Positions 32,086 through 40,606 of a stretch of 64,000 nt of DNA are shown one piece after another. A program made the position numbers and the translations under genes. How positions within the stretch are numbered: the stretch's first letter is position 1; every line of letters starts with the position of its first letter. Source of the stretch: Paractinoplanes abujensis (GTDB lineage Bacteria; Actinomycetota; Actinomycetes; Mycobacteriales; Micromonosporaceae); contig NZ_JACHMF010000001.1 in the NCBI RefSeq assembly GCF_014204895.1, forward strand, positions 5,518,001 through 5,582,000, given 5' to 3'. Under the pieces are notes generated by a model. It was given only the letters and a program-made list of their open reading frames with translations, did no database searches and was not told where the DNA came from.

Positions 32086-32811
32086 GTGCTGACCCTCGGT
32101 GTCGACCTGGCCTCGGCCGACGAGCGCACGGCCGTGGCTCTCCTCGACTGGTCGGGCGGCGGCGCCGCCGTACGGGATCTGCGTCTCGGGGTTTCCGACG
32201 ACGACCTGCTGAAGGCGGTCCACGGGGTCGACAAGGCCGGTCTGGACTGCCCGCTCGGCTGGCCGGACGCGTTCGTCGACTTCGTGGTGGCGCAACGGCA
32301 GGGACGGCTGGGCCCGGTGGCGGCGGACGCGGCGTGGCGGCGGGGCCTGGCCTACCGGCTCACCGACCAGGTCGTCCGGGCCGAGACCGGGGTCAACCCG
32401 CTCAGCGTGTCGGCCGACCGGATCGCCTACGTGGCCTTCCGCTGCGCCAACCTGCTGGCCCACCTGGGCGTCGAGGACCGCAGCGGCGACGGCGCGCTGG
32501 TCGAGGTCTACCCGGCGGCCACCCTGCGCCGCTGGGGCCTGACCCACCGCGGCTACAAAGTGCAGGGCCACAGCACCCTGCTCGACGAGCTGCTCACCGC
32601 CGCGCCGTGGCTCGACCTCGGCCCGTACGGGGACCTGTGCCGCACCAGCCACGACGCGTTCGACGCGGTGATCGCCGGACTGGCCGCCCGCGCCGCCGCC
32701 CTGGGCCGCTACCTGCGACCGTCCCCTGCCCAGCAGGAGGCCGCCCGCCGCGAAGGCTGGATCGCCCTCCCCACCGGCGGCCCCGGCGACCTGCTCAGCG
32801 AGGGCCGTTGA
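32086..32811 (+). CDS. DUF429 protein, predicted RNase H-like nuclease
   Basis: This 241-residue protein of the DUF429 family has a predicted RNase H-like fold. The N-terminal strand carries Asp7 in LGVDLAS, a second acidic site is Asp54 in LDCPLGWP, and a C-terminal helix has HDAFDAVIAG. These acidic residues would chelate the metal. The arrangement VDLA...DCPLGWP...SDR..Y.AFR...LVEVYPAATL is typical. The biochemical substrate has not been established to my knowledge. The GTG at 32086 has no ribosome binding site and lies 7 bases after a CACACT -10-like element, so a leaderless transcript is likely. The last 17 bases overlap the end of the convergent AAA+ ATPase gene. Confidence 0.82.
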   Translation: MLTLGVDLASADERTAVALLDWSGGGAAVRDLRLGVSDDDLLKAVHGVDKAGLDCPLGWPDAFVDFVVAQRQGRLGPVAADAAWRRGLAYRLTDQVVRAETGVNPLSVSADRIAYVAFRCANLLAHLGVEDRSGDGALVEVYPAATLRRWGLTHRGYKVQGHSTLLDELLTAAPWLDLGPYGDLCRTSHDAFDAVIAGLAARAAALGRYLRPSPAQQEAARREGWIALPTGGPGDLLSEGR

Positions 32812-35800
32812 CCTCGCGGATGGCCGACTCGATGGCCCGTACGCGATCCGCCAGCAGGCCGACCGCCCCCACCGCGCGCACCATGGGGTCGTCGCCGGCC
32901 CCGCCCAGTGCTTGTTCGCGCCGGTACGCGGCCTTGACCTCCTCCCACCGCGACGCCTGCGCCGGGCTCAGCCGCTCGCGGAGTGCGGCCAGTTTGAGCA
33001 GGTTGGCCTCGGCGCCCGCGGCCAGGGTCTGCGCCTCGCCCAGGTAGTGGTCGTCGATCACCGTTTCCAGCTCGTCGTCGTTCATCGCGGGGACGATGCG
33101 TTCGGCCAGCTTGTTCATGTTGCGGTAGCTGCCTTGCAGGCGGAACGGCGGCTCGGTGCGGGCCGCGTCGGACTGGGCCGCCGACGCGATGTACGCCTGG
33201 TTGTTGCGCAGCACCACGCGTTGCGCCCGTTTCATCTTGCGCAGCACCGACAGCACCTGCTCCAGTTCGGCCGCCGAGTACGGGTAGGACAACCGGTCCG
33301 CCCGTACGGAGTCGTCGCCGTCGGCCAGGCGCAGCAGCAGCGGCAGGTCGGCCCGGTCGCGGGCGGCCAGCGGGGCCAGGGTGGTGTTGGAGGTGAGCGC
33401 GTTCTCCAGGTAGGACAGCTCGAACAGATCCTCCCTGCCGGCCAGCACGTCGCCCAGGTTCCACACGTCGGCCCGGTTGGCCAGCATGTCGGGCACGCGG
33501 AAGCGGCGGCCGGTCTCCGTGTACGGGTTGCCGGCCATGCACACCGCGAAGCGTTTGCCCCGCAGGTCGTACGTGCGGGTCCGGCCGTCCCAGACGCCTT
33601 CCATCCGGCGCTGGGCGTCGGTCAGCGAGATGAACTTCTGCAACAGTTCCGGGTTGGTGTGCTGGATGTCGTCCAGGTAGAGCAGCACGTTGTTGCCCAT
33701 CTGGAGGGCGAACGAGATCTTCTCGACCTCCTGCCGGGCGGTGGCGTCGGGCGCGTCGGCCGGGTCGAGCGAGGTCACCCCGTGCCCCAGCGCGGGCCCG
33801 TTGACCTTGACGAAGATCAGGCCGAGCCGGTCCGCCACGTATTCCATCAGCGTGGTCTTGCCGTAGCCGGGCGGCGAGATCAGCAGCAGCAGGCCGGACT
33901 GGTCGGTGCGTTTGCCGTCGCCGGTCGCGCCCAGCTGCCGGGCCAGGTTGTCGCCGATGAGCGGCAGGTACACCTCGTCGAGCAGGCGGTTGCGGACGAA
34001 CGCGGTCATCACGCGCGGCTTGAACTCGTCGAGGCGCAGCCGGTCGCGTTCGGCGGCGGCCAGTGCGGCCCGTTGCTTCTGATAGGCGCGATAGGCGGGC
34101 ATCCGGTTCTCCCGCAGCGCCCGGGTGCGGGTCAGAAGATCATCGAGCCGTACCGGCAGCGACCCTTCGCTGATGCGCGGGTGCACACCCAGCAGGCCGC
34201 TGACCGTCTCGGTGAGCGAAGCCGACACGTCGTAGCGGGTCAGGTCGGTGGCGACCTCGATCGCCACCGCTTCGGTCACGTCGGACAGGTCCCCGGAATC
34301 CGGCTTGGCCGACTGGAACGCGGTCAACCAGGCTTGAACCAGCTGTCGTCGAGCATCCACGTCGTCGTCCAGGGCGCGCAGGTCGGCCGCGTACTGCCGA
34401 CCGGCGGCCGACTGGGCGCCACCGAGTTCACGGTGGAAGCGGTCGAGCAACGTCCGTGCGCCGGCGCTGGTCGCGAACCCCTCGGGCGTCCCGGCCAGCT
34501 CCTCGATGAGGTATTCGCCCACGGCGTCGTGCGGAGCCGAGGCGGAGAAGGCGAGGGCAGCCAGCGCGATCTCGTCCCGCAACTCGCGCAGGGCCGCACC
34601 GGCCGATCCGAACATGGCCCGCACCCGTACGAGCGAGGCCGCCCGCAGAGCCCACTGCGCCCGCTGGTCCGGCGAAGGACCGAAAGCCCAGAACAACTGC
34701 GCCGAAGCCCGTACGTCCGGCGAGTACCGCAGCAGCCCGGCCCCGGCGTGCAGCCGGACCAGCGCGGCCAGGATCAGGGCGGCGTCGGCGTCGTGCACGC
34801 CCCGCTCGTACCCTTCGTCGTAGCGGGCCTCGGCCCCCCGGCGTACGAGATCGCGCAGTGTGTCGTCGGTGAGGGCGGTTGCCGCCGCCGCGGGATCGGC
34901 CGCGAAAACCGCCGCGGCCAGGTGCTCGCCCCGGTAGACCTGCTCGTCCTCGGAGACCAGGGGCTGGCTCCAGAACGGCTGGGTGGCCAGGAAGGCCTCG
35001 TCGCGGATCGGGCCACGGTAGTCGGTGCCGGTGATCGCGAAGGCCAGCTCGTCGCCGTGCGGCACCAGGGTCAGGTCGATCGCGCTGGTGTTGACGACAA
35101 ACGTGTGCCGGCCCAGCCGGATCGTGCGGCCCCCGTCGTCGTACAGGTCCTGCCGGTCCCGCAGCGAACGCCCGGCGTCCTGCCGCGCGGCCTTGAGCTG
35201 CCCGTCCAGCTCCTCGGCACGGACGCTGTCGCCCAGCCCACGCAGGTCGGCCGTGAGCGAGCGCAGCTTGGCCACCATCGGGTCGGTGGCGAAATACGTG
35301 TTGACCTGGTCGACGTCGGTGAGCGTGGCGGTGCGGCGGCGCACGGTGTCGAGAATGCGCCGGGCCGAGTCGGCCAGCCGGTCGGCCCGGCGGGCCTGCT
35401 CGTCCAGCAGGGCCTGGCGGCGGCCCGAGATCGCCTCGTAGACCTCGGTGCGCTTGGCCGAGAGCTGCTCGGCGAAGTCGGCGAACTCGCCGAACCGGGT
35501 CTCCAGCGTCTCGATCTGCGCCATCAGCCGGGTCAGGTGCTCGTCGCAGCGTTCCGGGGTGTCGGCGGACGCCAGCGCGCCGCTCACCGCCTGCCCGAAC
35601 AGGGCGAACTCGGCAGCGAACTCGGCCCGGCCCTCCAGGGCGGCCAGTTCGCGGCGGCGGCTCTCGACGGTGGCCCGGGCCCGGTTCAGCCCGCCCATCA
35701 CGGTGCCGAGGCGTTCCAGGATCCCGACCCGTACGCCTGCGTCCGCGATGTCCAGGCCGCCCACCACCTCGGTCACCGCTTGCAGCCCGTCGAACTGCTC

Positions 35801-37657
35801 GGCGATGCGGGCCGTGACCGGCTCGGCCTCGGCCGTGGTGGCGATCGCGGCGGCCGAGGCGACCAGGTCCTCCACCGTGGACTCGTAGTCGGCGAACGCG
35901 TCCGGCCGCTGCAGGTGCTCGACCGCGCGCCGGGCCGTCTCGTCGACCGCGGTGGCCAGGCTCGCGTCCACCCTGTCGATCCGGGCCGGGTCGGCGTAGC
36001 GCATCTCGCGCAGCCCGGCCAGCCGGCCCTGCTCCTGCCGCAGCCCGCCCAGCTGGGCCACCCAGCCGCCGGTGGTGGTCGGGTTCTCCGCGCGGGCCTT
36101 GCCGATCAGCGAGGTGGCGTTGCTCTCGGCCGCCGTCACCGCGTCGGCCGCCTGCGCGGTCAGCACCTGCACCGACTCGAACTCGTCGAGCACCTGCTCG
36201 GCGGTGGCCCGCACCTCCGACAGCGGCTCGCCCAGGTTTTCCAGCTCCGGGTCGTTCAGCCAGTGATAGCTGTCGGCCACCCGGGCGCAGGCCGCGATGA
36301 TCGCCTCGAAGACCGGACCCGACGGGCTCATCTCGGCGACCATGCGGTCCACGGCGAGCGCGTCGGCGATTCCCCGTACGAGGTCCGCGTTGCCGATCCG
36401 GTCGAGGGGCCCGTCGCCGACGGGACGGGCGGCCGCGTGCGTGTCCGACTCGTACGGGGTCTGCCACACCTGCATCGGGTGCACGCGGGCCGGCTCGTCG
36501 GAGGTCGTGCGGAAGACGACCAGGGTGCCGTCGTCGAACAGCGAGTAGCCGTGGCCGACGATCGGGGTGGCGACCTCCTTGCGGATCACGTTGTAGGGCA
36601 GCAGCAGGTAGCGGCCGGCGGCGCGGGCGTGGAAGACGTACAGCACGTCCTCGCCGTTGACCGAGTGGATCGCGCGCTCGTACTCGAGGTCGGTGGTGTC
36701 CGCGTCGAACGTCTTGGCGACCCCGGTGGCCAGGTAGTACCCGCCCGGGAAGATGACGCCCTGATCGTCCGGCAACCGGCGGCAGGCCTGCCCGATGCCG
36801 TCGAGCCGGCGCACGTCCTTCGTCCGGGTGTTGAAGACCAGATACCGATAGACCGTTTCCTGGTACGGCAGCACGCGCAGCAGGATCAGCGGCCCGACCC
36901 GGGCGTACGAGATCTCCGCGTCGGCCAGGCTCTGCAGCGGCTCGTCGACCGGCTCGGCGAAGATGCCCTCGCCGTCCTCGGTGTTGTTCTCCACCTTGAC
37001 GGTGAGGCTGCCCCCGACCGCCTCGACGAACACCTCGTCCTCGATCGACACGTGCGGGTGCCGGCCCAGCACGTGCTGCTCGCGGCCGGTGACGGTCCAC
37101 TCGAAGTCGTGCTGCGGCGGGAACACGTGGTCGCGTTCGCCCCGGTTGTCCTGATAGGACACCGTGCCGTCCAGGCCGACCTGCCAGCGCAGCACCTTGA
37201 GGTCGTCGCCGCGGGCCCCGGTCTGGAAGACGGCCAGCAGCAGATTTTCCACGCGGCGCAGCTGCAGCAGCTTCGTCTGCTTGTAGTAGCGGTAGAGCTC
37301 GGCGAAGTCGCGCTCGAACTTGGGGTCGTCGAGCAGCCCGGGCAGCGTGGCCGCTTCGAAGGTGCCGTTGAACCGGTGCACCGCGAAGACGTCGGACACC
37401 GCGGTCTCGGTCTTGAGCCCGATGAACACGTTGTAGCCGAACAGCATGACGCCGCCGACCTGCGCGATGTCCCGCGGCACGCAGTTGTTCTCGGTGCGCA
37501 CCCGGTCGGTGTGCAGCAACCGGGTCTGCTGCCCGCCGAAGGTCTCGATCCGCCGTGCGTTCAGGGCCTCCGCGCGGCCGGCCAGTTCGCGCGCACGCGC
37601 ACCGAGCCGGCCGCGCAGCACCTCGTAGGTGCCGGCGTCAATGGTCTCCGCTGTCAC
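32795..37657 (-). CDS. Very large AAA+ ATPase (DUF3686 / 'DNA repair ATPase' family), flotillin partner
   Basis: This 1620-residue cytoplasmic ATPase has a beta-rich N-terminal half (about 1-430; segments like YRYLVFNTRTKDVRRLDGIG and GHGYSLFDDGTLVVFRTT look like propeller blades). Long coiled-coil regions cover about 470-800, a mixed region follows, and the C-terminal AAA+ module starts near 1256. The module has Walker A PPGYGKTT (1262-1269), Walker B LLYLDD (1325-1330) and a sensor-1-like Asn1377 in MAGNPY. I recall this family being annotated as 'DNA repair ATPase' with DUF3686; evidence for DNA repair is weak. The GTG start overlaps the flotillin stop (GTGA), so the two are translationally coupled. 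The AAA+ module probably remodels a protein complex at flotillin-rich membrane sites; that is inference. Confidence 0.82.
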   Translation of the reverse strand: MTAETIDAGTYEVLRGRLGARARELAGRAEALNARRIETFGGQQTRLLHTDRVRTENNCVPRDIAQVGGVMLFGYNVFIGLKTETAVSDVFAVHRFNGTFEAATLPGLLDDPKFERDFAELYRYYKQTKLLQLRRVENLLLAVFQTGARGDDLKVLRWQVGLDGTVSYQDNRGERDHVFPPQHDFEWTVTGREQHVLGRHPHVSIEDEVFVEAVGGSLTVKVENNTEDGEGIFAEPVDEPLQSLADAEISYARVGPLILLRVLPYQETVYRYLVFNTRTKDVRRLDGIGQACRRLPDDQGVIFPGGYYLATGVAKTFDADTTDLEYERAIHSVNGEDVLYVFHARAAGRYLLLPYNVIRKEVATPIVGHGYSLFDDGTLVVFRTTSDEPARVHPMQVWQTPYESDTHAAARPVGDGPLDRIGNADLVRGIADALAVDRMVAEMSPSGPVFEAIIAACARVADSYHWLNDPELENLGEPLSEVRATAEQVLDEFESVQVLTAQAADAVTAAESNATSLIGKARAENPTTTGGWVAQLGGLRQEQGRLAGLREMRYADPARIDRVDASLATAVDETARRAVEHLQRPDAFADYESTVEDLVASAAAIATTAEAEPVTARIAEQFDGLQAVTEVVGGLDIADAGVRVGILERLGTVMGGLNRARATVESRRRELAALEGRAEFAAEFALFGQAVSGALASADTPERCDEHLTRLMAQIETLETRFGEFADFAEQLSAKRTEVYEAISGRRQALLDEQARRADRLADSARRILDTVRRRTATLTDVDQVNTYFATDPMVAKLRSLTADLRGLGDSVRAEELDGQLKAARQDAGRSLRDRQDLYDDGGRTIRLGRHTFVVNTSAIDLTLVPHGDELAFAITGTDYRGPIRDEAFLATQPFWSQPLVSEDEQVYRGEHLAAAVFAADPAAAATALTDDTLRDLVRRGAEARYDEGYERGVHDADAALILAALVRLHAGAGLLRYSPDVRASAQLFWAFGPSPDQRAQWALRAASLVRVRAMFGSAGAALRELRDEIALAALAFSASAPHDAVGEYLIEELAGTPEGFATSAGARTLLDRFHRELGGAQSAAGRQYAADLRALDDDVDARRQLVQAWLTAFQSAKPDSGDLSDVTEAVAIEVATDLTRYDVSASLTETVSGLLGVHPRISEGSLPVRLDDLLTRTRALRENRMPAYRAYQKQRAALAAAERDRLRLDEFKPRVMTAFVRNRLLDEVYLPLIGDNLARQLGATGDGKRTDQSGLLLLISPPGYGKTTLMEYVADRLGLIFVKVNGPALGHGVTSLDPADAPDATARQEVEKISFALQMGNNVLLYLDDIQHTNPELLQKFISLTDAQRRMEGVWDGRTRTYDLRGKRFAVCMAGNPYTETGRRFRVPDMLANRADVWNLGDVLAGREDLFELSYLENALTSNTTLAPLAARDRADLPLLLRLADGDDSVRADRLSYPYSAAELEQVLSVLRKMKRAQRVVLRNNQAYIASAAQSDAARTEPPFRLQGSYRNMNKLAERIVPAMNDDELETVIDDHYLGEAQTLAAGAEANLLKLAALRERLSPAQASRWEEVKAAYRREQALGGAGDDPMVRAVGAVGLLADRVRAIESAIREVNGPR

Positions 37658-39651
37658 CGGGTGGCCGGTACCTTCCCGTCGGCGATGCCCATCTCCTGCG
37701 CGGCGGCAAGCAGCTCACGCAGCTTGCCGGCGTCCTGGCCACCGTTCTTGATCTGCTGGGTCAGGAAGGCGGCCAGGCTGACGTTGGCCACGTCGGCCGT
37801 GGACACGGAGCCGACCACGCGGCTCAGGTCGTCGGCGAAGTTGGCCGTGCCGTCCAGGTAGCGCTGACCGAGGCCCTGAGCCACCGACGAGTGCTCGACG
37901 AAGCCGTCGATGCTCTTGCCCAACGTGATCGACCCGATCAGCTTGTCGAAGAACACCGAGTCGCCGCCCACGATGTCGATGTCGGCCTTCTCCAGCCCGG
38001 CCGCCACGACCATCGCCTGCGACTCGGCGATCTCCTTGTGCACGTTGATGCCGGCCAGGCGGATCTCCTTCTCCATCTCCAGCCGCAGGCGGTACTCCTC
38101 GTGCTCGCGGGTCGCGTCGTCCAGCGCGGCCATCGCGCCCGCCTTCTCCTGCAGACCCTCGGCCTCGCCCTTCAGCTTCTCGCGGATCGCCTCCGCCGCG
38201 ACCAGCGCCTTCTCCCGCTCGACGGCGGCCTCGGCCCGGCCCGTCTTCTCGATCGCGTCGGCGCTGCGCTCGCGCACCAGCACGTCGGCCAGGCCGGCCG
38301 CGGCCGCCTCGGCCTGCGTGCCCTCAGCCAGCCGGATCTTCGACCGGGCGTCGAGCTCGGCGGCCTGCTGACGGGCCTCGGCCAGCAGCACTTCCTCGCG
38401 CGCCTTGAACTTGGCCGCGGCCTCCGCCGCCTCGGCCGCCTTGATGTCCTTGACCAGGGCCTCCTGCGCCTCGGCCTCGGCCTGGATGACCACCGCCTGA
38501 CGGGTGCGCTCGGCCTCCTCGACCGTCCGCAGGCGCTTGATGTTCTCCTCCTGCTCGGCCACCGTCTTCTCGACCGCGATGCGCTCCCGGATCACCTCGG
38601 CCATGAGCCGCTTCTCCGACTCGACCTCCTTGTCCTTGGCGATCGTGGACAGCTCGGTCTCGCGGTCGCGGCCGATCACCTCGAGCATCCGGTCCTTCTC
38701 GATGCGCTCGGTCTCGATCGCGATGACCCGCTCGCGGTTCTTCTCGGCCACCGCGATCTCGCGGCGCTTGTTCTCCTCCTGCACACCCAGCTGCTGATCG
38801 GTCTTGATCAGGGCGCCCTGCGCGCGCAGCCGCTCCTCGGCGTGGGCCAGCGCGATCTCGGCCTCCTCGCGGGCCCGCATGGTCTCGATCTCACGGCGCT
38901 GCTTGATCTCGGCGTCGGACTGCCGGCGCTCCAGCTCGAGGATGGCCTCCTTGGCGTCCACGTTCTGGCGAGTGATCTCCTTCTCCTCGTTGCGCCGGAA
39001 GTCGTTGGTGCGTACGGCCTCGATCGCGGTCAGCTCGGTGATCTTGCGGATGCCCTGCGCGTCCAGGATGTTCTTGGGGTCCATCGAGCCCAGCGGCGTC
39101 TGCTCGAGGAAGTCGATCGCCGCGTCCTCCAGGCTGTAGCCGTTGAGGTCGGTGCCGATCACCTCGATGATCTGGTCGCGGAAGTCGTTGCGCCGGGTGT
39201 AGAGGTCGACGAAGTCGAGCTGCTTGCCGACCGTCTTGAGCGCCTCCGAGAACTTCGCGCTGAACAACTCCTGCAGCGTCGACTCGTTGCTGGCGCGGTC
39301 GGTGCCGATCGCCTGGGCCACCTTGATGACGTCCTCGGTGGTCTTGTTGACCCGCACGAAGAACGTGATCCGGATGTCCGCCCGGATGTTGTCCTTGCAG
39401 ATCAGACCCTCACGACCCGTACGGGTGATCTCGATGGTCTTGACCGAGATGTCCATGATCTCGGCCTTGTGCAGCACGGGGAGCACGACGGCGCCGGTGA
39501 ACGTCACGTCGACGCGGCGCACCTTCGACACGATGAGGGCCTTGCCCTGCTCGACCTTGCGGAACATGCGGCTGATGAAGAACAGCACGCCGATGGCCAC
39601 AAGGAGGACGACGGCGATGAGTATGCCGAACCCGGTGGAGACAACGTCCAT
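37654..39651 (-). CDS. Flotillin-like SPFH/band 7 membrane protein (YqiK type)
   Basis: This 665-residue flotillin has one N-terminal membrane helix (about 5-28, FGILIAVVLLVAIGVLFFIS). The SPFH/band 7 domain (about 35-215) contains KVEQGKALIVSK, ITFFVRVNKTTEDVI and VIGTDLNGYSLEDAAIDFL. A long Glu/Ala/Lys/Arg-rich coiled coil (about 215-520) with repeated EAE, EEA and REE heptads drives oligomerisation, and a C-terminal helical region follows. Like E. coli YqiK it should form membrane microdomain scaffolds. The ATG start shares one base with the upstream YqiJ-like stop (TGATG). Its own stop overlaps the ATPase start. The order YqiJ, YqiK, ATPase indicates one membrane complex. Confidence 0.92.
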   Translation of the reverse strand: MDVVSTGFGILIAVVLLVAIGVLFFISRMFRKVEQGKALIVSKVRRVDVTFTGAVVLPVLHKAEIMDISVKTIEITRTGREGLICKDNIRADIRITFFVRVNKTTEDVIKVAQAIGTDRASNESTLQELFSAKFSEALKTVGKQLDFVDLYTRRNDFRDQIIEVIGTDLNGYSLEDAAIDFLEQTPLGSMDPKNILDAQGIRKITELTAIEAVRTNDFRRNEEKEITRQNVDAKEAILELERRQSDAEIKQRREIETMRAREEAEIALAHAEERLRAQGALIKTDQQLGVQEENKRREIAVAEKNRERVIAIETERIEKDRMLEVIGRDRETELSTIAKDKEVESEKRLMAEVIRERIAVEKTVAEQEENIKRLRTVEEAERTRQAVVIQAEAEAQEALVKDIKAAEAAEAAAKFKAREEVLLAEARQQAAELDARSKIRLAEGTQAEAAAAGLADVLVRERSADAIEKTGRAEAAVEREKALVAAEAIREKLKGEAEGLQEKAGAMAALDDATREHEEYRLRLEMEKEIRLAGINVHKEIAESQAMVVAAGLEKADIDIVGGDSVFFDKLIGSITLGKSIDGFVEHSSVAQGLGQRYLDGTANFADDLSRVVGSVSTADVANVSLAAFLTQQIKNGGQDAGKLRELLAAAQEMGIADGKVPATR

Positions 39652-40235
39652 CAATGACCCCTAGTTGCGATATCGGTAGGAACGACCCAGAAGAACTCGC
39701 CGTCCGGGTCGAAGTCGTAGAGCAGCGCCTCGGACCCGGCCCGCAGATCGTCGGCGCCGGCCTGACGCACCTGGACGATCGCCGACGAACCGTCCGGCGC
39801 GTGCACCTCGGCCTGACCGAACGTGTCGGTCACCCGGCCGGTGCGGATGATGCAGGTGAGCCCCACGAAGTCGGCGCGGGAAGCGTCCGGGCCGTCCGGG
39901 AGCATCTTGCGGAGCGGGATCACCAGGAGGCGGGTGAGCACCCAGGCCACAGCGACCGCGGCGATCAGCACGGCCCAGAGGGGGATCGGCCCGTGAAACT
40001 CGCCCCCGGCGAGGCTGGCGAACCAGGCGAACGCGATGAGCAGCGAAACCGAGATCGACGCCGGCACGCCACCCAGCCCGGCGAAGTCGAGCGGGCCGGT
40101 GTCACCGGCCTCGGAACCCGCATCGGGGTCGGCGCCACCCACGACGACGACAAGCCAGAAACCGACGACCACGACCAGCATGGGGGTGAAAAGAACGGTC
40201 GGAAAACTCAGCGCAGCGTCAACAAAACCGCCCAT
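39651..40235 (-). CDS. YqiJ/NfeD-like membrane protein with C-terminal OB-fold domain
   Basis: This 194-residue protein has three predicted membrane helices (about 10-33, 55-76 and 82-106). A C-terminal soluble beta-domain (about 118-190) carries FVGLTCIIRTGRVTDTFGQAEVHAPDGSSAIVQVRQAG, which fits the OB-fold of NfeD/YqiJ proteins that accompany flotillins. The ATG at 40235 has a GGGGGACGG stretch about eight bases upstream. It is the first gene of the leftward operon and is translationally coupled to the flotillin. Such partners are thought to control flotillin assembly in the membrane. Confidence 0.85.
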   Translation of the reverse strand: MGGFVDAALSFPTVLFTPMLVVVVGFWLVVVVGGADPDAGSEAGDTGPLDFAGLGGVPASISVSLLIAFAWFASLAGGEFHGPIPLWAVLIAAVAVAWVLTRLLVIPLRKMLPDGPDASRADFVGLTCIIRTGRVTDTFGQAEVHAPDGSSAIVQVRQAGADDLRAGSEALLYDFDPDGEFFWVVPTDIATRGH

Positions 40236-40606
40236 GCTCAGACCGTCCCCCGTCCCATGCGTGAACCCATGGTGACAGCCCGTGTCCACCCCATGATTGG
40301 CCCGGACATTCTGCGGTCTGACCGGCTCCGCAGGCCACCCTGCCTGCACTTTCTTCGCCAAACTGTCATACCGCCACAGCCTGCGGCTGCGCCCCGCCCC
40401 GCGGACGGTTCGATTTCGCGGCCGGTGCGCAATCGACGAGCCTGCACTTGTGGCCGATTGGGCGGCGGCACTTCTGGGACATCTGACCGCTCGCCCTGGT
40501 GGCTCGGGGGTGCGGACGGGCGCGTTGGCGAGGAAACCCGGCCGGGGCATCGCAACCACCGGACGGCATCTATCGTGTGCTCGCCGACGGCTGCGGGGAG
40601 CGCGAC
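40236..40606. other. Divergent promoter region between flotillin operon and Hsp90-like pair
   Basis: These 371 bases separate two divergently transcribed operons. The centre (40340-40385) includes the AT-richest stretch (TTCTTCGCCAAACTGTCATACC) and probably holds both promoters. A TATCGT element at 40571-40576 lies 31 bases before the Hsp90-like start. I see no convincing operator palindrome or coding frame. Confidence 0.45.

Noticed and set aside
31890..32234. Minus-strand frame overlapping the start of the DUF429 gene
   Set aside because: It overlaps the DUF429 coding region, where the plus strand has clear family motifs. Its translation is Ser/Arg-rich without pattern.
32912..37861. 1649-codon plus-strand frame opposite the AAA+ ATPase
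   Set aside because: The minus strand has Walker motifs, coupled starts and protein-like composition. The antisense translation has none and extends into the flotillin gene.
37555..39657. 700-codon plus-strand frame opposite the flotillin
   Set aside because: The minus strand gives an unmistakable SPFH domain and coiled coil. The plus-strand frame is Leu/Asp/Gly repeats produced by codon bias.
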